NCBI GenBank assembly: GCA_009746045.1
Contig: RPFO01000072.1
Span: 5,259,514-5,309,013, forward strand
Length of the DNA stretch: 49,500 bases
Source of the DNA: Mesostigma viride
Taxonomy: Eukaryota; Streptophyta; Mesostigmatophyceae; Mesostigmatales; Mesostigmataceae
Direction: 5' to 3'
Shown: one piece after another, positions 43,880 to 49,500 of the stretch
Numbering within the stretch: position 1 is the first letter of the stretch
Layout of the letters: each line of letters starts with the position of its first letter
Made by a program: the position numbers and the translations under genes
Notes under the pieces: model-generated
Told to the model about the DNA's origin: nothing
The model's database searches: none
Seen by the model: only the letters and a program-made list of their open reading frames with translations

Positions 43880-44045
43880 CAACCAAGACCCGTCGCGGTA
43901 ATTTACTCTGTCGGTGATGTACTACCAAAGATGTGCAGTCGTAACGTTACTCTTACTTACGGCTAGTAAAATTACTACCTATCATCCTACGTAGTAATGA
44001 TTACGGCGTTGGATCTCACGCCTCGGATCTAGGTAGTAAGATAAG
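43880..44045. repeat. Right subterminal region of X
   Basis: Dispersed gtagtaa, gtaatttac and atccgag motifs in inverted orientation to 10357-10660, but not arranged as a neat tandem array. Confidence 0.6.
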
Positions 44046-44101
44046 ACCTCGTAATTTACGCCTCGGATGCTTTTTACTACCCTCGGACGAAAAGTATAGT
44101 G

Positions 44102-44151
44102 ATGGAGCTTGTAACTGGGCTGGGTTTCTTGGTGGTCTTCTTGGAGCTCAT
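44102..44151 (-). pseudogene. Ty1/copia gag, first piece (start codon)
   Basis: ATG at 44151-44149, 7 nt after the primer-binding site, reads MSSKKTTKKPSPVTSS up to the insertion point of X. It continues in frame at 10300. Confidence 0.6.
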
Positions 44152-44158
44152 GAACGAT

Positions 44159-44170
44159 CCTCCGATACCA
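44159..44170 (-). promoter_or_regulatory. Copia primer-binding site
   Basis: Minus strand TGGTATCGGAGG directly follows the LTR end. It closely matches the initiator-Met tRNA complement TGGTATCAGAGC used by most copia elements. Confidence 0.8.
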
Positions 44171-44750
44171 TGTTGGAAAAGGTAGAGGAAACTAATGGGT
44201 TTTACACAATGCCTTGTGCTTGGCCTTGCTACCCTTTCACCTTGCAGGTGATGAAAGACTGAGCTTGAAGACAATGGAAGAGAGACCAGAAAAAGAGTTT
44301 TATTTCATAGGCTTAGAGGTTAGGAAAAGAGTTTGAATGGAGGTACAATAGAGGTTAAATGGAGGTTGAATAGAGGTTAAATGGAGGTACCTGCCCTTAG
44401 GGGGCAGTTTCCTTTTATACCTTTTAGGCTAGGAAGGATGACATCAGCAATGACATCATCACAGAAGCTTGTAGAAACATCCTAGCATATTCCTAGCATA
44501 TTCCCAGCATATTCTCAGTATATTCCAGGAATATTCCTGACATATTCTTAGAACATTCCTAGAACATTCTAGACATGATCCAATGAGCTGGCATAATAGC
44601 TAGATGCCAAGTGTCTACGTAATAATGTGCCACATAACATGATTAATAAAGTGACACATCTCTTCTCCTTGGAGTGACAAGTGTCATGCAATGAGTCTAC
44701 CCACTTGTCATCATGTAAGTCATAACATGTGTCATCATGAGCTTCCAACA
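44171..44750 (-). repeat. Copia 5' LTR
   Basis: 580 bp, starting TGTTGGAAGC and ending TTTTCCAACA on the minus strand (8-bp inverted termini, TG...CA). The TATA box is TATAAAAGG (44419-44411), with AATAAA (44304-44299) downstream. Upstream of TATA is an eight-copy 11-bp array (44483-44570). The partner LTR lies beyond the left edge of the window. Confidence 0.85.
44483..44570 (-). promoter_or_regulatory. Eight 11-bp repeats upstream of copia TATA
   Basis: The unit in plus orientation is tagcatattcc, with variants cagtatattcc, aggaatattcc and tagaacattcc. Several contain paired GAA..TTC half-sites like the modules of heat-shock elements. It lies 64-151 bp upstream of the TATA box. The 11-bp step keeps units on the same helix face. 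Confidence 0.7.
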
Positions 44751-45160
44751 CTTGTCAGCTCATGGACCAAACACTTGTCCAATAGGCCATAGCACCACTT
44801 GTCAATCAAATACGTGATGCTACTAGGCTGACTCAGGGTACAAGTCATCCATGTCCAAGCATCAATGGTGCTACGCCCTCCCCTCTCTTTACGGTGTGCC
44901 GAGCTATGGATGCCGAGAATGCTCATAACTTTTGATTCCGGGCATGAAATTTGGTCGGGTAAATTGCAACAGACTCGCTTTTTGATGACGAACACGCTGA
45001 TCTAATTTTTGGCAGCCATCGCCCAGGATTTCGCCAGCTATCGCCAGCGGCCTGCCCAGTGCTCAGATATCGCTATTTTTCTGCACGTTATGGCGGCACC
45101 ACGCACGTGAGCCGTGTACCTGCGCCCCCTGCCATCGTCTAGGAGTGATTCAACGTAGAT
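44751..45160. other. Copia flank / LINE 5' leader
   Basis: No gene. The LINE 5' end cannot be placed; the 150 bp before ORF1 (tatcgccagcggcctgccca...) are probably its leader. Confidence 0.4.
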
Positions 45161-46336
45161 ATGGAGGCCCCCGCATCGCCTTCAGCTTCTGTCGCCGAGT
45201 CTACTGATGCCCAGCTTGCTGCAAACAAAATCGCCAACGACAGCCATGTCGCCGCCGAGAACGCCGCTCAAAAGCGGCCCAAGACTTCGGAAGCAACTCC
45301 GATAGATACTGAAACCTCCTTGCCGGAAGCCATTCCCTCAGCATTCTACATTCCCGAACAGCGTTTGAGCCTGGACGACCTCGCTACCTTACTCGCCTAC
45401 AACGACGCCGCCGTATTCAGCGTGCTGAAGCTCCGCAGCGACACCGAAGCCCCGATTCGCCACCCTTACACAGGCAAGATTTTGGAAGCTTATTCGGATG
45501 AGTGGCGTGGTTGGCAGGCGGAACAGCGTCAGCTTGCCTGTCTTATTTCGTGCTGCCCTACGCTTGTCGAGCTGCCGGCGACAGCCATCGCCGGGCCAGC
45601 CCCCGCGTCCGATATTACCGGGCAACTGCAGAACCTCGCACAGTCTTTTACGACCGTGCAGGGCGAAATTAAGGTCCTGACAGAGGCGTCTGCAGCTGCG
45701 ACAGCACAATTGCTGGAGCTGAAGAAAGCCATGGCAGCCCCCGCCAAAACGACCACGTTTGCCGACGTTACCGGCAAGCAGTTGACCACCATTGTTCAAC
45801 AAGCGGCCAAGTCTGCCGCTACCGCTGCGGTCACCCAGAATGCAGTGGAGCAACGCAAACGCAATATGGTAATCAAGAGCTTCCAGAAAGGCGAGGCCCA
45901 TGAGACAGCACACTCACTTACCGAGTTGCTGCGCGGCCCAGCGTTTCTGGGCAGGCTGCAGCTCCAGAACCGTGTTGCCATTGAACGTGCCATTCGGCTG
46001 CCAGGCCCTATGGGCCTGGTCGTCGTCACCATGGCCTCTATGCACGACAAACGTCTCGTTCTGGGAGCACGTCGTCTGCTCCAGCGAGGTGAGTTCAGCC
46101 TCGACGAGGACTACACGCCGGCCCAACTGAAGGCGAGGAGCGCGGTGTGGAACAGCCCCGCCGTCCAGGCAGCCAAGGAGCACGAGACCCCGGGTAAGCG
46201 CATTAAGCTGCGTCTGCTTCAGGATGGCTCCTTCGCAGCATTCTTTGGTGGGCAGAGGCTTCCAGGTGTTCCGATTAACACCCCCGGAGCGGAGTCTCGT
46301 CAGGTGTCTAGCCAGAAGGGTGCTGCCTCTGTTGGT
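45161..46336 (+). pseudogene. LINE ORF1 protein (RNA-binding), tail separated by an insertion
   Basis: L1-type ORF1 proteins bind element RNA and trimerise through a coiled coil. Here residues 150-195 form a Gln/Ala-rich helix with heptad spacing. Residues 236-312 (NMVIKSFQKGEAHETAHSLT ... MASMHDKRLVLGARRLLQRG) fit the RRM-like core. FSLDEDYTPAQLKAR (312-326) matches the conserved C-terminal domain motif. The original frame is interrupted after Gly392 by the 46337-48089 element. Its last two codons and stop are at 48098-48106. In the present sequence the frame runs 18 residues into the element and stops at 46391-46393, so the protein may still be functional. Confidence 0.75.
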
Positions 46337-48089
46337 CAGAGTGAGATCGTACGTTATACGCGTTATACGGTCACGGTGGAGTATAATGTATAATACGGTA
46401 TAATACGGTATAATACGGTATTATACGTTTTCGTACGGACACACTCAGAATACTCTGATTTTACACATTTTAAGACACCCACCATCAATCCACATACATG
46501 TTTTTAACACTGTTTTGGACATAATCCAAGGTTGCCCTACCCTCGGCTATACTCTATACGGTGGATATTGTGGACACGATCGATGTATTGCATGTAATAC
46601 TGAGAATGTAAACGTGCGCATGCATAATTGTGTGTATGTGTATATATGTGGCTTTATATTGGTTATGTTTACTTGGGTGCCTTCACTTTGATGCAAGTAA
46701 TTATATATTTTAATATATATATGTGGCTGTGCATGCACGCAAATACTACAGTAGTATACAATTAATGCATGTAGTATGTTTGCATGGTGCGATGCTATGT
46801 GAATATACTGAGCTGCATGTGACTACAGGTGTGTGACTCGTGGTGTGCATTAATTAATTAATTAACTGAATTAATTAATTAATATTAATTAATCTCGTGT
46901 CCCCGTTGGGGAACCACGGAGGCTAAACAGGTGGGGATGTGATAAGTAACTCACATATTCTCACCTTCCATACAACAACCTTGTTTTCCAGCAGGCTGAA
47001 GAGCATGACAGGCGTCTATGAGCTCGCCAGCTCCTTGCAACGGTGATGCCGCTCCCAGGCAGCTAGGGTCCTTGACTACGCAATATAGAATGTCTACCGT
47101 GTGAAAACCTCCATACAGGAAGCGTAGCAAAGCCAGATAACTGCCCGATCAATTCTGGGTAGCTTTAGGAAGCATGGCATACGCAGCGTAAGGAAAACCA
47201 TTGAAAGCTGCGGAAAATCTGATAGCACAACTGCAACAAGTGGAGAACAAAATAGCGAGAAAAACCCAGAAACGGCGCAAAAAGTTTCATGCCAGGTTCA
47301 TTAAGAGCGCAAACAGACTGGGCGGTGACATGCGGCAAATCAACGTACCACGGCCGGCATTATTTCCTACCCAGGCGCGCAAGAAAAGCCAGCCAGCCAT
47401 GGATGGATTAACCGCGGATCGCGCAGGCCTGAACGAGATCATTTTAGAAATGACAGGAAATGGCCGCAGATCGAAGATGCTTAGGTTATTTTCATGGTGT
47501 CCGTTACTAAACGGCTCTTGCTGCATCAAACTAACCCACGAATGTCGAGTTCTACCGTCGCAGGCACACATGCTAGATTATTCATCGCGGCCAAATTGAC
47601 GTTGGATGAGACCCCCGTCCAAATCTGTACCAACAAAGGCAGCGAATTTGCAAATAGTGCAGATCTTGCTATGAAACATCATAATAGAACATCACTTTTA
47701 ACCATCGGCTTAATTTTTTCGCCTGTCGCCCGCCGGATTAGCCATATTTTAACGGAACGCACGTCGCCATGGCCACCTCCGCACGGTGCGCGCACTGTGC
47801 ACCACAATGTCAAAATAAGATCGCGTCGAATTGTGAAAGTTCAGACGGGTCAGTACTTATAGTAGAGATACGAAATCTGTGGCTTCAAATCGTTGCCCTG
47901 TCGTTCTGGCATCCTAGCCGCGCAAAACGTAAAAAAAACGCGGAAAACACGGCATTATACGGTATTATACGGTATTATACGTCATTATGCGCTAAAACGT
48001 ATTACGTATGAAAAATCATACGCTAAAAGCCAGCGTATTACGTATTATACCGTATTATACCGTATTATACGGCGTATGATCTCACTCTG
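46337..48089. mobile_element. hAT-like non-autonomous element in LINE ORF1
   Basis: 1,753 bp. The ends are cagagtgagatc and exact complement, continuing as near matches. It is flanked by the 8-bp duplication ctgttggt (46329-46336, 48090-48097), the length typical of hAT elements. Just inside each end are iterated palindromic ggtataatac units (46384-46430, 47951-48074), probable transposase-binding sites. The interior has a 132-codon plus frame (47201-47599, basic, KTQKRRKKFHARFIK) of unknown meaning. A hairpin retroposon end with a TTAAT tail lies at 46850-46918. Confidence 0.85.
47201..47599 (+). CDS. Hypothetical basic protein frame in the hAT-like element
   Basis: 132 codons, starting with TTG as written; the first ATG lies further in. 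The N-terminal half is Lys/Arg-rich and helical-looking (ENLIAQLQQVENKIARKTQK). No hAT dimerisation motif or DDE residues are recognisable. It may be a chance frame. Confidence 0.2.
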   Translation: MKAAENLIAQLQQVENKIARKTQKRRKKFHARFIKSANRLGGDMRQINVPRPALFPTQARKKSQPAMDGLTADRAGLNEIILEMTGNGRRSKMLRLFSWCPLLNGSCCIKLTHECRVLPSQAHMLDYSSRPN

Positions 48090-48180
48090 CTGTTGGTAGA
48101 CAGTAGGTAGACAACCTTCCTCGTCGGCTCGCGGCTAACAGGCTTCGGAGACAGCCTCTAAACAGTCCCGTTCCACTACC

Positions 48181-49500
48181 ATGCCTCGACCTAACCGTCG
48201 GGTGAAAGCCATGGTGGTGCCGGTATTTCGGGCCACAACCTCATCTGTCAAATGTCAGATCCGTAAAACCCAACGTTTGCTAGATTACCTACGCCTCGGC
48301 GTTGTGCAATCAGCCCCAACCCCGAATACCCCGAGCAAGCGGCAGGCTCGCATCCTACGCTTGCAGGACAAAATAAATGCGATGAAAAGCACTATTTCTA
48401 CCGCTTCCCTTCCCCCCTCCGTTTCATCCCCACCTCCACCCCCCGCCGCATCCACCCCCATCATCCATCGTCGTCCTCCCCTGGTGGGCCAGCAGGCATC
48501 CTTGGCCCTCGCCACTTTTAACACCCGCACATTGCTAGATGACGACCATAGCTGCCGGATCGAGGAGCTAGCTAGTCGCATTTTGCATCGAGCATCGTGT
48601 ATCTATATTAGGCGTCCAGGAACACCGCCGCACGGTGCCACTTGGCCTGGTGAGCACTGCTCGCTTGGCGGGTGGCTGGCGGTTTTACTTCGCTGGCAGC
48701 GGTACGTCTGGCCAAGGTGGTGTTGGTCTTTTGTGTTCGCCGCTGGCAGTTGCTAGCCTCAGCACGCTTAAGTTTCTAACCCCACGCCTTATGGTAGCAC
48801 ATTTCACCTCTGTCGAGGGGCGGTCTAAACACCACCTCACGGTGGGGGTGGGCTACGCACCCCACAGTGGCCTACTTGATTCGGCCCGTGAGGAGTTCTT
48901 CGAATCCTTGCATGACCTTGAGAGGGTCACCCCGGCCCGCCACTTTTTGGTTATGCTGCTCGACGCCAATGCCACGCTCCCCGTGGGCACTGCTGGCAGC
49001 CGCTTTGCGCCTGCTGACACTACTGCTAACGACAACACTCCCCTGTTTTCTGCCTTTTTGCGGGATAGCGGGATGGTTGCTGTCAACTGCCACTTCCAAC
49101 GTCCCTCACAGGACTTGGTCACTTTTCGTGGCCCTAACGGCCGTCAGGCCTGTTTGGACTACGTGGTGGTACGGCAGCCCAGGTGCACCTCGGTCCTGGA
49201 CACCCGAGTGTTTGACACGCCGACGGTGTGCTCTGACCACCGGTTGGTGCGCGCGACCCTTCGGCTCCGGTTCCACGTCCCCGCGCGCCGCGCCCCAGTG
49301 GTCCGCCCTGACTGGTCTGCTCTACGTCCGGTCAAGGGAGATCCTGAGGACTGGACGGACGCCGAGCACGAGCGGAACTGGTGCCGACGGAAGTACCTGT
49401 CGGCACTGGACGCCCGGGCGGACGTCGACGAGCTGGACAATGGTGCCCCCAACGCAGCCATTTTTGCGGGCTTTGCGGCCCGTGCCCCGTTGCTGGCGGC
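48181..49500 (+). pseudogene. LINE ORF2, endonuclease domain, one frameshift, 3' end outside window
   Basis: ATG 48181 opens a frame with a basic, then Pro-rich N-terminus. At about codon 107 it enters the endonuclease fold with LALATFNTRTLLDDD. Near 48599-48602 the reading moves one base to a second frame that stays open to the end. That frame has GVQEHR (metal-binding Glu), GGVGLLCSP, GYAPHSG, LLDANAT, LDYVVV and SDHRLV (catalytic Asp-His), i.e. the full set of endonuclease/exonuclease/phosphatase motifs. This nuclease nicks target DNA to prime reverse transcription. The frameshift suggests this copy is inactive unless it is an assembly error. Confidence 0.8.

Larger units (their letters stand above)
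45161..49500 (+). mobile_element. Two-ORF LINE (AP-endonuclease type), interrupted, runs off the window
   Basis: ORF1 with a coiled coil and RRM-like region is followed 74 nt later (after removing the nested element) by ORF2 beginning with an endonuclease/exonuclease/phosphatase domain. The reverse transcriptase would lie past 49500. Order and domains resemble the L1 group. Confidence 0.8.

Overview
This window is nuclear DNA of a eukaryote with a large, repeat-choked genome. I read it as most likely an alga or similar protist, but the sequence does not prove a lineage. The basis is eukaryotic transposon classes (Ty1/copia, Ty3/gypsy, a LINE with an AP-like endonuclease, CACTA-, MULE-, hAT- and TA-type DNA elements), at least one 109-bp GT-AG intron, and kilobases of micro- and minisatellite. 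I see no rRNA, tRNA, CRISPR or bacterial operon, and no clearly intact host gene. Very long open frames in the tandem arrays are artefacts of units that are multiples of 3 bp or are free of stops.

The layout is a nest of insertions whose ends I could find. The oldest layer recognised is a minus-strand copia element (LTR 44171-44750). Its gag is cut into three in-frame pieces by two insertions: element X (10301-44101, CACTA ends, 33.8 kb with its contents) and element Y (132-9968, 9.8 kb, 3-bp duplication). X holds M (10707-17142, 735-bp inverted arms around 21-bp arrays, 9-bp duplication), Z (21193-33591, TA duplication) and W (35870-39660, inserted inside a GGAT microsatellite). M carries two small inverted-repeat elements (11814-12260 and 16059-16551). 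Z carries a young Ty3/gypsy retrotransposon (24024-33345). To the right, a LINE (ORF1 from 45161, ORF2 from 48181, running off the window) is split by an 8-bp-duplication, hAT-like element (46337-48089) placed just before the ORF1 stop codon.

The gypsy element is the most interesting object. Between Gag and reverse transcriptase, where the aspartic protease normally lies, it encodes a DNMT3/DRM-like C5 cytosine methyltransferase. Its integrase ends in a PHD finger. Its terminal repeats follow a split A1 / B1-A2-B2 pattern, with near-identical A copies and identical B copies. It therefore combines a possible chromatin writer, a possible chromatin reader and an unorthodox terminal organisation in one mobile element.

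Two short retroposon-like families recur across layers. One ends in a conserved hairpin followed by TTAAT-type tails. The other is a 119-201 bp sequence found three times, each copy with its own 9-11 bp target duplication.
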